A stretch of DNA of 42,807 bases from Streptomyces bobili (GTDB lineage Bacteria > Actinomycetota > Actinomycetes > Streptomycetales > Streptomycetaceae): contig NZ_MUBA01000149.1 of assembly GCF_002154575.1 (NCBI RefSeq), forward strand, positions 4,707 through 47,513, read 5' to 3'. Positions 6,485 to 15,686 of the stretch are shown here, in pieces. A program made the translations under genes and the position numbers. The notes under the pieces are model-generated. The model made no database searches. It saw only the letters and a program-made list of their open reading frames with translations, and was not told the DNA's origin. Position 1 is the first letter of the stretch. Every line of letters starts with the position of its first letter.

Positions 6485-8677
6485 TCAGAGCAACGCCTCG
6501 GCGGTGATGGGAAGTTGGCGGATCCGGCGGCCGGTGGCGTTGAAGACGGCGTTGCCGATCGCCGCTGCCACGCCGACCTGGACGACCTCGCCGAGTCCCT
6601 TGACGCCCAGCAGGTTGCCGGCGTTGTCCTCGCCGTCGAGGTAGATCGCCTTGAGGTCGGGGACGTCGGCGTTGACGGGGACGAGGTAGTCGGCGAGGCT
6701 GGAGTTGACGATGCGGCCGTCGCGGTGGTCGGTGACCGTGTGCTCCAACAGCGCCTGGCCAATGCCGCCTACGATGCCGCCGAGTGCCTGGCTGTCGGCG
6801 AGCTTGGGGCTGATGATCCGCCCCGCGTCGTACACGCCGAGCATCCTGCGCACCCGTACCAGCCCCAGGTCCGCGTCGACCGAGACCTCGGCGAAGGTCG
6901 CGCTGTAGGCGAAGTAGGCGGACCGGTCGGAGCCGGGTCCCTCGTAGGAGCCGTTCGCCTCCAGACGGGAGCGGTCGTGGCGGGCCAGCAGGCTCTTGTA
7001 CGTCTCCCCGCGCGCCGTGTTGTTCCGGTCGTACAGTCGGCCGTTGCGCACGACGACGTCGTCCGCGTTCACCCCGTACAGCGGCGACTCGCGGTCTTCC
7101 ACGGCCAGCTTGATCGCCTGCCGGCGCACCTTGTTGCAGGCGTCGACGACGGCCGAGCCGACGCTGGCCATGGTCGACGAACCGCCGTGCGGCGCGGTGA
7201 ACGGATACTCCGAGTCCCCCAGCCGGAACGTGACCGTGCGCATGGTCAGCCCCAGGGCGTCGGCCGCGACCTGGGTCTGGGAGGTGTACGTGCCCGGCCC
7301 CATGTCGGTGGTGGCCGCCTCCACGACCGCCGTGCCGTCGGCATCCAGCCGCGCCCTGGCCTGCCCCGGGTACCGCCCGCAGTCGTAGGCCCCGGCGGCC
7401 ATGCCCAGGCCGATCAGCAGGTTCCCCTCCCGTGTGGAGCGCGGCTCGGGGTTGCGGCGGTCCCAGCCGAACTCGCGGGCGCCGACCGTGTAGCACTCGC
7501 TCAGCCGGCGGGTGGAGAACTGCTCGTTCGTCGACTCGTCCTCGGCCGGTTCGTTGCGCCGGCGCAGCTCGATCGGATCGATGCCGAGCTCGGTGGCGAG
7601 CTCGTCCATGGCGGACTCGATGACGAACGACGCGGGGGCGAAGCCGGGCCCGCGCATCCAGATCGGGGTGTTCACGTCCAGCGGCACCTGCCGGTACGCC
7701 TGGCGGACGTTGGGCATGCTGTACATCATCTGGCCCGCGCCCAGGACGGCCTCGGAGAACGTCTCGTACGACGACGTCTCATGGTCGATGTCGTGGATCG
7801 CGGCGTTGAGCCGGCCGCGCCGGTCGCTGCCGAGGCGCAGCCGGTACTCGTACGCGGGCCGGAATCCGGTGCCGAAGTACATCTGCTTGCGCGACAGCAC
7901 CAGTTTCACCGGGCGCCGGGTCACGCGGGCGGCCAGCGCGGCGACGATGGTATGCGGCCAGCAGCGCAGCCCACTGCCGAATCCGCCGCCGACGAACGGG
8001 TTGATGACCCGCACCGCGTCCGCGGGGAGGTCGAAGACCGCGGCGATCTCGTCGTGCGTGCCCATCACCCACTGGGTCTTGTCCCACACGGTGAGCCGGT
8101 TGCCGTCCCACTGGGCGACGGTGGCGTGCGGCTCCATCGGGTTGTGGTGGTTGCGGGCCAGCTCGTACTTCAGGTCCAGTCGTACGGCCGAGGAGCTCAG
8201 CCCCGCTTCCGCGTCCCCACGCGCATAGGGGGTCGGCTCGCCGGGTTCGGCCTTGGTGATGTCGGTCGAGGGCTTGTCGGCGTCGTAGCGGACCTTGACC
8301 AGGCTCGCCCCGTGCTGCGCGGCCTCCAGGGTGCCGGCGACCACGACGGCGACCGGCTGGCCGTGGAAGAACACCCGGTCGTCCTGGAACACCCGAAGCC
8401 TGCGCCCCTGCGGGTTGTTGGACCCGGCATTGTCGCGGTACGGGAGCTTCGGCGCGTTGCCGTGGTGGATCACCCGCAGCACACCGGCGTGCTTCTCGGC
8501 GGCGCGCGCGTCGATGGCGGTGATACGGCCGCGGCCGATGGCCGCGTCGACGATGACGGCGTGCACGACTCCCTTGAGGTCGTGCTCGGCGGCGTACTCC
8601 GCCTGGCCGGTGACCTTGAGTCGGCCGTCCACCCGGGACAGCGGTGCGCCTACGGCTGCCTGCGGCTGAGGGCTCAT
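6485..8677 (-). CDS. paoC: Aldehyde oxidoreductase, molybdenum-binding catalytic subunit (PaoC-like)
   Basis: This 730-residue large subunit of a xanthine-oxidase-family hydroxylase oxidises aldehydes to acids at a molybdenum cofactor. The N-terminus (SRVDGRLKVTGQAEYAAEH) is the family's first domain. The cofactor loop reads FVGGGFGSG, and the catalytic glutamate is Glu697 in GVKGLGE near the C-terminus. The ATG at 8677 overlaps the stop of the FAD subunit gene as ATGA, so translation is coupled; a longer in-frame reading to 8854 runs into paoB and is not used. It has no signal peptide of its own and would be exported with the Tat-bearing small subunit. Xanthine dehydrogenase is the alternative, but the PaoB-type cluster and the Tat signal in the neighbours favour Pao. 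Confidence 0.9.
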   Translation of the reverse strand: MSPQPQAAVGAPLSRVDGRLKVTGQAEYAAEHDLKGVVHAVIVDAAIGRGRITAIDARAAEKHAGVLRVIHHGNAPKLPYRDNAGSNNPQGRRLRVFQDDRVFFHGQPVAVVVAGTLEAAQHGASLVKVRYDADKPSTDITKAEPGEPTPYARGDAEAGLSSSAVRLDLKYELARNHHNPMEPHATVAQWDGNRLTVWDKTQWVMGTHDEIAAVFDLPADAVRVINPFVGGGFGSGLRCWPHTIVAALAARVTRRPVKLVLSRKQMYFGTGFRPAYEYRLRLGSDRRGRLNAAIHDIDHETSSYETFSEAVLGAGQMMYSMPNVRQAYRQVPLDVNTPIWMRGPGFAPASFVIESAMDELATELGIDPIELRRRNEPAEDESTNEQFSTRRLSECYTVGAREFGWDRRNPEPRSTREGNLLIGLGMAAGAYDCGRYPGQARARLDADGTAVVEAATTDMGPGTYTSQTQVAADALGLTMRTVTFRLGDSEYPFTAPHGGSSTMASVGSAVVDACNKVRRQAIKLAVEDRESPLYGVNADDVVVRNGRLYDRNNTARGETYKSLLARHDRSRLEANGSYEGPGSDRSAYFAYSATFAEVSVDADLGLVRVRRMLGVYDAGRIISPKLADSQALGGIVGGIGQALLEHTVTDHRDGRIVNSSLADYLVPVNADVPDLKAIYLDGEDNAGNLLGVKGLGEVVQVGVAAAIGNAVFNATGRRIRQLPITAEALL

Positions 8678-9654
8678 TCCATCTCTCCTACGGTGCGCAG
8701 CTGGCGTTCGACGGTCCGCTTGAGCAGCTCGACCTTGAACCGGTTGTGCTGAAGGGGGCGGGCGCCGTCGGACGCGTGACCGGCCGCCTCGGCCCACAGG
8801 CGGTCCGAGGGACGCTCGCCGATCAGCGCCTGCTCGACGGCCGGCAGCTTCCACGGCACCGTCGCCACACCGCCGGCGGCAACCTTCGCCTCCCGGATCA
8901 CACCGCCCCGGATGTGCAGGGCGACGGCCGCCGAGGCGAGCCCGAACGAGTAGGACTGCCGGTCCCGGAGCTTGAGGTAGGCCGACTTCAGCGGACGCGG
9001 ATACGCCGGGATCTCGACCGCCGTGATCAACTCGCCCCGCCGGATGTTCTGTTCGCGCTGAGGGGTGCTCCCAGGACGGAGCAGGAAGTCGGCGAAGGGG
9101 AGGCTGCGGTCCTTGCCGTCCGGGGCCTGCAGACGGACGGTCGCCTCCAGGGCGGTGAGGGCGACGGCGAAGTCGGAGGCATGGGTGGCCACGCAGTGGT
9201 CGGAGCCGCCGAGGATGGCGTGACCGCGGTTGTAGCCGCCCAGGGCGGCGCAGCCGGAGCCGGGCTCGCGCTTGTTGCAGTCGGCGGTCACGTCACGGAA
9301 GTACGTGCAGCGGGTGCGCTGCATGATGTTGCCGCCGATGGTGGCCATGTTCCGCAGCTGCGCCGAGGCGCCCCGCAGCGCTTGGGCGGCCACCGGGAAG
9401 AGGGAGTTCAGCTTGGGGTCGGCGGTGGCCACGGCCATCGGGACCAGGGCGCCGATGCGGATGCCGCCGCCCGCGATGGCGGTGATCTCGCTCAGGGGCA
9501 GGGCACTGATGTCGACGAGCGTCTCGGGCGTTTCGACGGTCTCGCGCATGAGGTCGACCAGCGTGGTACCGCCGGCGATGTAACGACCGCCGCTTCTACC
9601 GGCGTCCAGGGCTTCCCGGACGCTGCTGACGCGGGTGTAGGTGAAGGGATGCAT
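8674..9654 (-). CDS. paoB: Aldehyde oxidoreductase, FAD and 4Fe-4S subunit (PaoB-like)
   Basis: This 326-residue FAD-binding middle subunit begins MHPFTYTRVSSVREAL. It carries the FAD-binding loop YIAGGTTLVDLM at residues 25-36 and 'NMATIGGNIMQRTRC' at 102-116. Its diagnostic feature is four cysteines at 116, 126, 135 and 154 in the order RTRCTYFRD, DCNKREPGSGC and HAILGGSDHC. In Escherichia coli PaoB the same insertion binds an extra [4Fe-4S] cluster that ordinary xanthine dehydrogenase FAD subunits lack. The start is 12 bp after the paoA stop and the stop overlaps the paoC start. The electron acceptor is not evident from the sequence. Confidence 0.92.
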   Translation of the reverse strand: MHPFTYTRVSSVREALDAGRSGGRYIAGGTTLVDLMRETVETPETLVDISALPLSEITAIAGGGIRIGALVPMAVATADPKLNSLFPVAAQALRGASAQLRNMATIGGNIMQRTRCTYFRDVTADCNKREPGSGCAALGGYNRGHAILGGSDHCVATHASDFAVALTALEATVRLQAPDGKDRSLPFADFLLRPGSTPQREQNIRRGELITAVEIPAYPRPLKSAYLKLRDRQSYSFGLASAAVALHIRGGVIREAKVAAGGVATVPWKLPAVEQALIGERPSDRLWAEAAGHASDGARPLQHNRFKVELLKRTVERQLRTVGEME

Positions 9655-9666
9655 CGGGGCCGCTCC

Positions 9667-10305
9667 TTACTTCCGCGCGGCGGTCTGCTCGACCGCGCGC
9701 ACGATCTTGACGTAGCAGCCACAGCGGCAGACGTTGCCGCTCATGTACTCGCGGATCTCCTCCGGCGAGTTGGTGTGGCCCTCCTGGATGCAGCCGACGC
9801 CGGACATGATCTGCCCCGGAGTGCAGTAGCCGCACTGGAAGGCGTCCTCGTCGACGAAGGCCTGCTGCAGCGGGTGCAGCTTGTCGCCCTTGGCCAGGCC
9901 CTCGATGGTGGTGACCTCGGCGCCCTCCAGGCGCACCGCCAGCGTCAGGCAGGAGTTGACCCGCTGCCCGTCGACCAGCACCGTGCACGCCCCGCAGGCC
10001 CCGGCGTTGCAGCCCTTCTTCGAGCCGGTCAGCTCAAGGTGCTCGCGCAGCAGATCCAGCAGTGAGGTCCGGTTGTCGACCGTCACCGTCCGCCGGGTGC
10101 CGTTCACCGTCAGGGACACACGGCTGGAGGGGGCGGCAACCGTGGCGGCCGCTTCCTCGGCGCCGGCCAGGAATGTTCCGCCGGCCACCATGACCCCGCC
10201 CACCGCGGCACCGGTGGCGATGACGGTGCGCCGGCTGGGGCCCGAGGTGGACTCACCGGCTCCGGTGGGCGGAGAAACAGCAGAATCAGAGAGTTCAGAG
10301 GACAT
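9667..10305 (-). CDS. paoA: Aldehyde oxidoreductase, 2Fe-2S subunit with Tat signal (PaoA-like)
   Basis: This 212-residue iron-sulfur subunit has a twin-arginine signal, GPSRRTVIATGAAVGG, with Arg25-Arg26 and a hydrophobic stretch to about residue 47. The folded heterotrimer is therefore predicted to be exported. The plant-type [2Fe-2S] domain has GCNAGACGACTVLVDG followed by a later Cys. The second helical domain has QCGYCTPGQIM and CRCGCYVKIV, the standard pair of cluster motifs. It is the first gene of the operon paoA-paoB-paoC-xdhC-moaA. The 276-bp region upstream is shared with a plus-strand gene at 10582 and should hold the operon promoter. No clear regulator gene is adjacent. Confidence 0.93.
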   Translation of the reverse strand: MSSELSDSAVSPPTGAGESTSGPSRRTVIATGAAVGGVMVAGGTFLAGAEEAAATVAAPSSRVSLTVNGTRRTVTVDNRTSLLDLLREHLELTGSKKGCNAGACGACTVLVDGQRVNSCLTLAVRLEGAEVTTIEGLAKGDKLHPLQQAFVDEDAFQCGYCTPGQIMSGVGCIQEGHTNSPEEIREYMSGNVCRCGCYVKIVRAVEQTAARK

Positions 10306-10480
10306 ACATTCGCCTTTGCATGACGGACGGATCAGTCGTGTACACCAGCGGGAGACCAGGCATGAGATCGACGGCGCCGCGGGAAACCGGGTGACCGCTC
10401 GCCTCGACGGGGCGGCTGATCACGCGGTGAGTCTTGCACCGCAGGCACCACCCATGGCAGGGAGAGTTTTGTCCCCCCAT

Positions 10481-10502
10481 GCTTTTCCTTGGCTTTTCCT
10501 TG
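10481..10502. repeat. 11-bp tandem repeat in the pao upstream region
   Basis: GCTTTTCCTTG occurs twice head-to-tail at 10481-10491 and 10492-10502 and is followed by a partial third copy, GCTCTTTT. On the minus strand the unit reads CAAGGAAAAGC, lying about 180 bases upstream of paoA. The AT-rich repeat stands out in this high-GC intergenic region and is a candidate regulator-binding direct repeat for the pao operon. Confidence 0.5.
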
Positions 10503-10546
10503 GCTCTTTTGCCCGCAGGTAAGCACTGAGTAAAGGAGAAAGAGTG

Positions 10547-10575
10547 TTCATAGTCCCCTCGCTTCCCCCTACGCT
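10547..10575 (+). promoter_or_regulatory. Candidate leaderless promoter for the gene at 10582
   Basis: A -35-like TTCATA (10547-10552), a 17-bp spacer and a -10-like TACGCT (10570-10575) place the predicted transcription start at or next to the ATG at 10582. No Shine-Dalgarno sequence precedes that ATG, which agrees with a leaderless mRNA. Confidence 0.5.
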
Positions 10576-10581
10576 CGACAC

Positions 10582-10896
10582 ATGACCGAGAACGAGATCC
10601 AGCTCAAGGCCATCGCGGCACTCACGGCCCTGCGCGGTGGCGTCGGGACGGAGTACGCCTCCGACCTGCTCGGCGAGGTCATCCCCACGCAGTTCCTCGT
10701 CCCTGACACCGAGGACCCGGCGGAGGTCGGCGTTGCCGTGCTGAACCAGCTCTCCGAGCCGCTGAGCGCCCTGATCAACGGCCTCCTGCTGGCCTTCGAG
10801 ACTGTCGCGGAGGCGTACGACCGGACCGAGCCCGAGACACCCACCGACGAGATTCTCCAGGCGCTCGCGCTGGACATCGCGCGGAGCACGGGCTGA
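10582..10896 (+). CDS. Hypothetical protein, small, acidic
   Basis: This 104-residue protein has no motif I recognise. It is acidic and largely helical by composition, with Leu/Ala-rich stretches such as 'IKAIAAL'-like heptads at the N-terminus and 'PLSALINGLLLAFETVAEAY' in the middle. There is no signal peptide or clear membrane span. Codon use shows the strong third-position G/C bias of real Streptomyces genes, and a leaderless promoter fits its ATG. It diverges from the pao operon, but nothing in the sequence ties it to that enzyme. A hairpin at 10946-10968 follows it. Confidence 0.65.
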   Translation: MTENEIQLKAIAALTALRGGVGTEYASDLLGEVIPTQFLVPDTEDPAEVGVAVLNQLSEPLSALINGLLLAFETVAEAYDRTEPETPTDEILQALALDIARSTG

Positions 10897-10945
10897 TCCC
10901 CGTGTGCCTCTCCGACGCGGCGCCGAACGCGAACTCTGAGGGCGC

Positions 10946-10968
10946 TCCCGGCACAGCCCCTGCCGGGA
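10946..10968 (+). terminator. Putative terminator hairpin after the gene at 10582
   Basis: The 8-bp perfect arms TCCCGGCA (10946-10953) and TGCCGGGA (10961-10968) enclose a 7-base loop, 50 bases after the stop codon. There is no T tract, which is common for Streptomyces terminators. Confidence 0.45.
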
Positions 10969-11094
10969 TACGACGTGTGGGCCAGGGATGTGTTGACGAT
11001 GAGCGAGCGTGGTCGGGCCAGTCGTCGGGCCGATCACAGGAGGAGAATCCCCGGCGGCCGTGGCCGCCGCGCGTGCGGTGACTGCCGCCGCCTC

Positions 11095-11358
11095 CTACGA
11101 GGTCCGGCGAGCCAGGCGGAACAGGACTCGGGCGTACACGAGGGTCGCCGTCGTGATGATCGTGGGGATGACCGCCAGCGCGAGTATGCCTACCGGGGCG
11201 CGGCTGTCTTCGATGCGTTCGAAGCGGCCCCGGTTGTCGTCCATCAGGGACCGGTAGCCGAACCATGCCCACATCGCCAGCGACAGCAGCAACCACCCGA
11301 GCGAACACTTCTCGATGTGGTGCCCGTCCTGGCGCAACTGCTCTGCTTCTGCCGTCAT
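11095..11358 (-). CDS. Small two-span membrane protein, unknown function
   Basis: This 87-residue protein begins MTAEAEQLRQDGHHIEKC. It has two hydrophobic segments at about residues 20-36 (LGWLLLSLAMWAWFGY) and 56-78 (GILALAVIPTIITTATLVYARVL), joined by a charged loop (DDNRGRFERIEDSR). The basic end FRLARRTS suggests both termini are cytoplasmic. The open frame extends upstream to 11697, but the ATG at 11358 has a GGGGAG ribosome-binding site and the extension overlaps a better gene. I do not recognise a family. It follows the gene at 11471 on the same strand after 112 bp and could be cotranscribed with it. Confidence 0.65.
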   Translation of the reverse strand: MTAEAEQLRQDGHHIEKCSLGWLLLSLAMWAWFGYRSLMDDNRGRFERIEDSRAPVGILALAVIPTIITTATLVYARVLFRLARRTS

Positions 11359-11470
11359 TTCTCCCCTGCACCGCTGCTGATCAGCGGTCAGTTCATCACA
11401 GCGTGCAGGTGTCGACGGCATGGGGTTCCGGGTCCCCAGGCCTCCGGGGCGTTCCGGGTAGGCGGCTCGG

Positions 11471-11773
11471 TCAGGCGGGCCTGTGCCCGGACGTGGAGTC
11501 GATGGCAGCCTGTACCGCTTCCAGTAGCGCGGCCAGGCCACGGGCCTGCTCCCATTCCGCGGCCGTGTACCTCCAGATGTGGCTCCCGCCTGGGAGTTCC
11601 GGCCGGCCATGCGTGATCTGCACGATCCACTTGCCCTTCCGGTCGGGGCCCGTGACGCACAGGTGCAGGTGCCGAATGTGGAAGCGGATAGGGGCACCGC
11701 CGAAGATCTCCAGTATCCGACCGTCGAAGGAATAGAAGTCTCTGCCGACCGTGGTCGTGATCTCGTCGTTCAT
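11471..11773 (-). CDS. Hypothetical protein
   Basis: This 100-residue soluble protein begins MNDEITTTVGRDFYSFDGRI. It mixes beta-type stretches ('LEIFGGAPIRFHIRHLHLCVT') with a C-terminal helix ('EWEQARGLAALLEAVQAAIDS'). The charged surface and lack of a signal or membrane span suggest a cytoplasmic protein. The ribosome-binding site is poor (TTCCCCC upstream of the ATG), so the start is less certain. I do not recognise a named family with confidence. It may form a two-gene unit with the membrane protein downstream at 11095-11358. Confidence 0.6.
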   Translation of the reverse strand: MNDEITTTVGRDFYSFDGRILEIFGGAPIRFHIRHLHLCVTGPDRKGKWIVQITHGRPELPGGSHIWRYTAAEWEQARGLAALLEAVQAAIDSTSGHRPA

Positions 11774-12123
11774 GGGGGAACCCTATGCACGGTGACGAGA
11801 GGAGAAGGAGATTGGGCTGGATCGGTGCCGGTGAGGTGGCCGACCCGAAACAGGCGGTCGTACTTGTCGGCGACGACCGGATCGGGCCCCGTCGCCCTCC
11901 GGACTCGCCGTCCTGAACCGTGACCCGGACTTCTCGCCTGGAGGGGCCCCGCCTGCGCTGCGGGTGAGGCGGAGCTGGGGGAGTTCCTGGCGGCGCGGGT
12001 GTGATCGTCGTCGGGTGACGGTTCTTGTGAGCCCTCGCCGTGTTTCAGAGGGATACCCGCGCTGTTCTGCCAGCGGCAGAAGAGCGGCCGGACCGGGCTC
12101 GACGATCACTACGGTCCAGTCTC
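11774..12123. other. Gene-free stretch before the dienelactone hydrolase remnant
   Basis: No convincing gene lies here. Open frames on both strands lack coding character: they are Arg/Pro/Ser-rich readings of high-GC DNA. A 7-bp inverted repeat (TTCTGCC at 12065-12071 and GGCAGAA at 12075-12081) lies about 45 bases before the remnant gene and could be its operator or a small hairpin. Confidence 0.5.
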
Positions 12124-12705
<582 letters not shown>

Positions 12706-12782
12706 AGCGCTGCCCCGATGTGCGCCACTCGCACCGGTCGCCCCGACGCCGTCGGCTGCAAGCGACTGGCGAGGTTGCGCCC

Positions 12783-14528
12783 TCAGGGCCGGCGCTCGCT
12801 CGGTTCTTCCTCGCAGGTGATTTCGTCGCGGGGCTTGTAGCGCGTGTGGAACGGCTCCCGCCTCACTTCCCGGCCACCGTCGCTGAAGACCCGTTCGACG
12901 GTGACGTCGAAGCCGTCGAGCGGGGTCTGCGGTACGCACTTCTCAGAGGTGCTCACCTTCTCCGCCGACTTCCGCACGCTGGTGCGCGGCCCCTTGACCG
13001 ATGTGATCTCGTCGTACTTGTCGGTGCCGAGGAAGGTGATGGTCACCGAGGTGTCGGTGGACTCGGCCTGGATGTAGATGGCGTTGCCGGAGTCGTTGCT
13101 GAACCTCAGATCGAGACTGCCCCAGGCGACGGTCGCCTCGCGGCCCTCGGGGTAGCGCTCGATGTAGAAGGAGTGAGCGCCGTACTCGACGGGCTTGACG
13201 CCGGCGAAGAACATCGCGTTGAAGACGGTCGTGGCCACCGCTGAGACACCGCCGCCGGGAGCCTTGGTGTACTGGTCGTCGAGGATCATGATGCCCTCGA
13301 CGAAGCCGTTCGCCTCGGTGCGCTGCCCGACGGTCCGGTTGAAGCTCCAGGTCTCGTTCGGCATGACGACGGATCCGTTGATGAGCTCCACGGCCCGGCC
13401 GATGTTCGTCGTGCGGTAGGCGGCCGGTTCGAAGTTGACGGTGAAGGAAGACATCTTCTCGGTCAGCCCCAGACGCGCCGCGTTCTCGCGGGTGACCTCC
13501 GGCTGGATCTGCCGCGTGGCCACCTTGCCGCTCCGGGCGGCGGCGTCCGACTTGGTGAGCAGGGGCAGGACAGCCTTGCTCAGGGCTTTGCCGGTGACCT
13601 CTACGCCGTATCTGGCGTCGGCGGCCACCACGACCTTGTCGCCATCGAGCTCCAGCCGGGCGTTTCGGGGAGTGGTGGGGAGGCCGTTCAGAGCGGCGGT
13701 CACGGAGGGGGCGGCGCGCAGGCTCTTGCCGTCGAGTTTCGGGGTGAGCCTGCCCGCGTCGTCCGGCCGCATCGTCAGGGACTCGCCCAGCACGGCCGGG
13801 GTGATCGTGAACCGCCTGCCACCCGCGCTGAGTGTGACCGGTGCCGACATGGCAGGCTGCGCGAACTCACGCACCGCCCGTCGTATCTCCGCCGCCGTGA
13901 CTCTGGGCTTGGTCTCGCGTGCGGGCAGCACCGTGACCGAGTCAGCGTCGCCGCGGAGGAAGGGGGCGCGCAGAGCGCCGATCGCGGCGTCCACGTCCAG
14001 CGCGTACCCGGTGCGCGGGGCGGTCCGTACGACGCGGCCTTCGTCGAACGCGACGGCACCGTCACGGACCTTCTCATCGAGGGTCTCCGCCAGTTTCCAG
14101 ACGGCCGCACGGGCCTTGTCCCTGTCGACCCGCACGACCGGCTCGAGGTCACCGCCCGAGCGGAACAGCCCGCCGATCAAGCTGACCGGATCGGTGCCGG
14201 TGGACGTCGCCCGGTCAAGGGTTTCCTCGATGTCGAAGGTGAGCCCCGCCTGCCGCGGATCGATCGCGCCCCTGCGGTCGCCGACCTGTACGGCCAGCTT
14301 CCGCGGGCCGGCCGCCGGCAGGTGCTGCTCCAGCTTGCGGGCGGCTTCCGCATGGGTCAGGCCCCCTATGGCCACACCGCGCACCGTCGTACCCGCCTTG
14401 ATCTCACCGCCGGTGAGGAGCAGCGCGGCGACATACAGGCCGCCGACGCCCAGGGTCAACGCACCGCCCGCCAGAGCGACGGGCGGCAGGGAAACTATGC
14501 GAGGGAGGGAGGGTACTCGGGGACGCAC
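12783..14528 (-). CDS. VanW-family envelope protein with PG-binding-4 repeats
   Basis: This 581-residue membrane-anchored protein has a single N-terminal transmembrane segment at about residues 14-39 (SLPPVALAGGALTLGVGGLYVAALLL after the basic start). A long extracellular region of PG-binding-4-type modules follows, seen as 'TTVRGVAIGGLTHAEAARKL', 'GLTFDIEETLDRA' and later similar units. A VanW domain begins near residue 375 with FTVNFEPAAYRTTNIGRA and ends near residue 500. The tail has two cysteines (SEKCVPQ and DEITCEEE) that could form a disulfide. The chosen GTG at 14528 has AGGAG four bases upstream; an ATG at 14573 would add 15 basic residues and lacks a site. VanW proteins are envelope-associated; their exact reaction is not established. 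Confidence 0.88.
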   Translation of the reverse strand: MRPRVPSLPRIVSLPPVALAGGALTLGVGGLYVAALLLTGGEIKAGTTVRGVAIGGLTHAEAARKLEQHLPAAGPRKLAVQVGDRRGAIDPRQAGLTFDIEETLDRATSTGTDPVSLIGGLFRSGGDLEPVVRVDRDKARAAVWKLAETLDEKVRDGAVAFDEGRVVRTAPRTGYALDVDAAIGALRAPFLRGDADSVTVLPARETKPRVTAAEIRRAVREFAQPAMSAPVTLSAGGRRFTITPAVLGESLTMRPDDAGRLTPKLDGKSLRAAPSVTAALNGLPTTPRNARLELDGDKVVVAADARYGVEVTGKALSKAVLPLLTKSDAAARSGKVATRQIQPEVTRENAARLGLTEKMSSFTVNFEPAAYRTTNIGRAVELINGSVVMPNETWSFNRTVGQRTEANGFVEGIMILDDQYTKAPGGGVSAVATTVFNAMFFAGVKPVEYGAHSFYIERYPEGREATVAWGSLDLRFSNDSGNAIYIQAESTDTSVTITFLGTDKYDEITSVKGPRTSVRKSAEKVSTSEKCVPQTPLDGFDVTVERVFSDGGREVRREPFHTRYKPRDEITCEEEPSERRP

Positions 14529-14633
14529 AGGTCTCCTGAAGGATCGAGGGAACGTGCACCAGCGCCGCGCCACTGCAGACGAGAGCAGTCGGTCAGGCTA
14601 CGCACAATCGGGTGCCAATGCGTATATCCCAGG

Positions 14634-15590
14634 TCACACAGGATGGTCTGTCTCCATTTTCGGTCGGTCTCCCAGTGCGTCCTTGAGTGCTCGTGCCTGT
14701 CGGCGCCAGAACTCCCGCGAGACCTCGGCCTTGGGAAACACCAGGTCGAAGCCGTGGAAAGCGCCGGGGACGACGTCGAGGTCGCAGGGGACGCCGCTGT
14801 CGCTGAGCCGGCGCGCGTACTCGACGTCTTCGTCGTGGAAGAGATCGAGGGTGCCGACGCCGATCCAGGCCGGAGGGAGACCGGTGAGATCCTCGCGGCG
14901 GGCCGCGGCCGAGTACGGGGAGACGTCGGGGCCCGCGACGGCGTCGCCGAGGTAGGACGACCAGCCGTACCGGTTGCTCTTGGGCGTCCAGACGCGCACG
15001 TTGCGGGTGTCCAGGTCGCCTCTCGTCGTCGTGCGGTCGTCCAGCATGGGGTAGAGGAGCAGTTGGAACGCCGGGCGGATCTCGCCCCGGTCATGGGCGA
15101 GCAGGGCGAGGGCGGCGGCGATTCCGCCGCCTGCGCTGGCACCTCCGATCGCGATGCGTTCGACGTCGATGTGCAGGTCGCTCGCGCGCTCGGCCAGTCC
15201 GCGCAGTGCGGCGTAGGCGTCCTCGACCGCGGCGGGCGCGGGATGGTCAGGACCCAGCCGATAACGGACCGCGGCGACGGTGATGCCGAGCTCGCGGGCG
15301 AAGGCGATGTTCGTACGGTCGTCCTGCTCGGGTGCGCCGAAGATCAGCCCTCCTCCGTGCACCCAGAGCAGCGCCGGAGCCGCCGCCTGCAGGCCGGTCG
15401 GCCGGAAGACGCGCAGCGAGACGGACGGCGCGCCCTTCGGACCGGGCACGACGATCTCCTGGACCGTGACATCCGGCCCCGGATCGGTCGAGCGCCACCT
15501 CAGGCTGCGCACGATGCGCGACGACAGACGCCCGTAGGACACATTGGGGATGAAGCGACCTCGTCTGAGATCGGGGTGGAAGGCACTCAT
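14634..15590 (-). CDS. HSL-type alpha/beta-hydrolase (esterase/lipase)
   Basis: This 318-residue hormone-sensitive-lipase family esterase has the oxyanion motif HGGG at residues 78-81. The nucleophile elbow is GASAGG at 150-155 with Ser152, the catalytic Asp is Asp249 in GVGTLDLFHDED, and the catalytic His is His279 in GAFHGF, so the triad is complete. There is no signal peptide, so it is cytoplasmic. The ATG at 15590 has a GAGGA ribosome-binding site. It lies 96 bp after a TetR regulator gene on the same strand, in a group with an SDR enzyme and a CocE-type esterase. This suggests breakdown of an ester or lactone substrate, but the substrate cannot be read from the sequence. Confidence 0.92.
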   Translation of the reverse strand: MSAFHPDLRRGRFIPNVSYGRLSSRIVRSLRWRSTDPGPDVTVQEIVVPGPKGAPSVSLRVFRPTGLQAAAPALLWVHGGGLIFGAPEQDDRTNIAFARELGITVAAVRYRLGPDHPAPAAVEDAYAALRGLAERASDLHIDVERIAIGGASAGGGIAAALALLAHDRGEIRPAFQLLLYPMLDDRTTTRGDLDTRNVRVWTPKSNRYGWSSYLGDAVAGPDVSPYSAAARREDLTGLPPAWIGVGTLDLFHDEDVEYARRLSDSGVPCDLDVVPGAFHGFDLVFPKAEVSREFWRRQARALKDALGDRPKMETDHPV

Positions 15591-15686
15591 GGGTCCTCGT
15601 TCTTTCCCCTCACCCGAGGGCGTGTGAAATCGTCTGGCCGGCCGTGTCGGACCGGACCAGCTTCTGCTCGGTACGCGGACGGCGTG

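Noticed and set aside
5198..8752. Plus-strand open frame of 1184 codons opposite xdhC and paoC
   Set aside because: It is antisense to two clear enzyme genes and shows only Val/Gly/Arg-rich composition with no family motif.
8644..10065. Plus-strand open frame opposite paoB and paoA
   Set aside because: It is the antisense shadow of two genes with full motif support.
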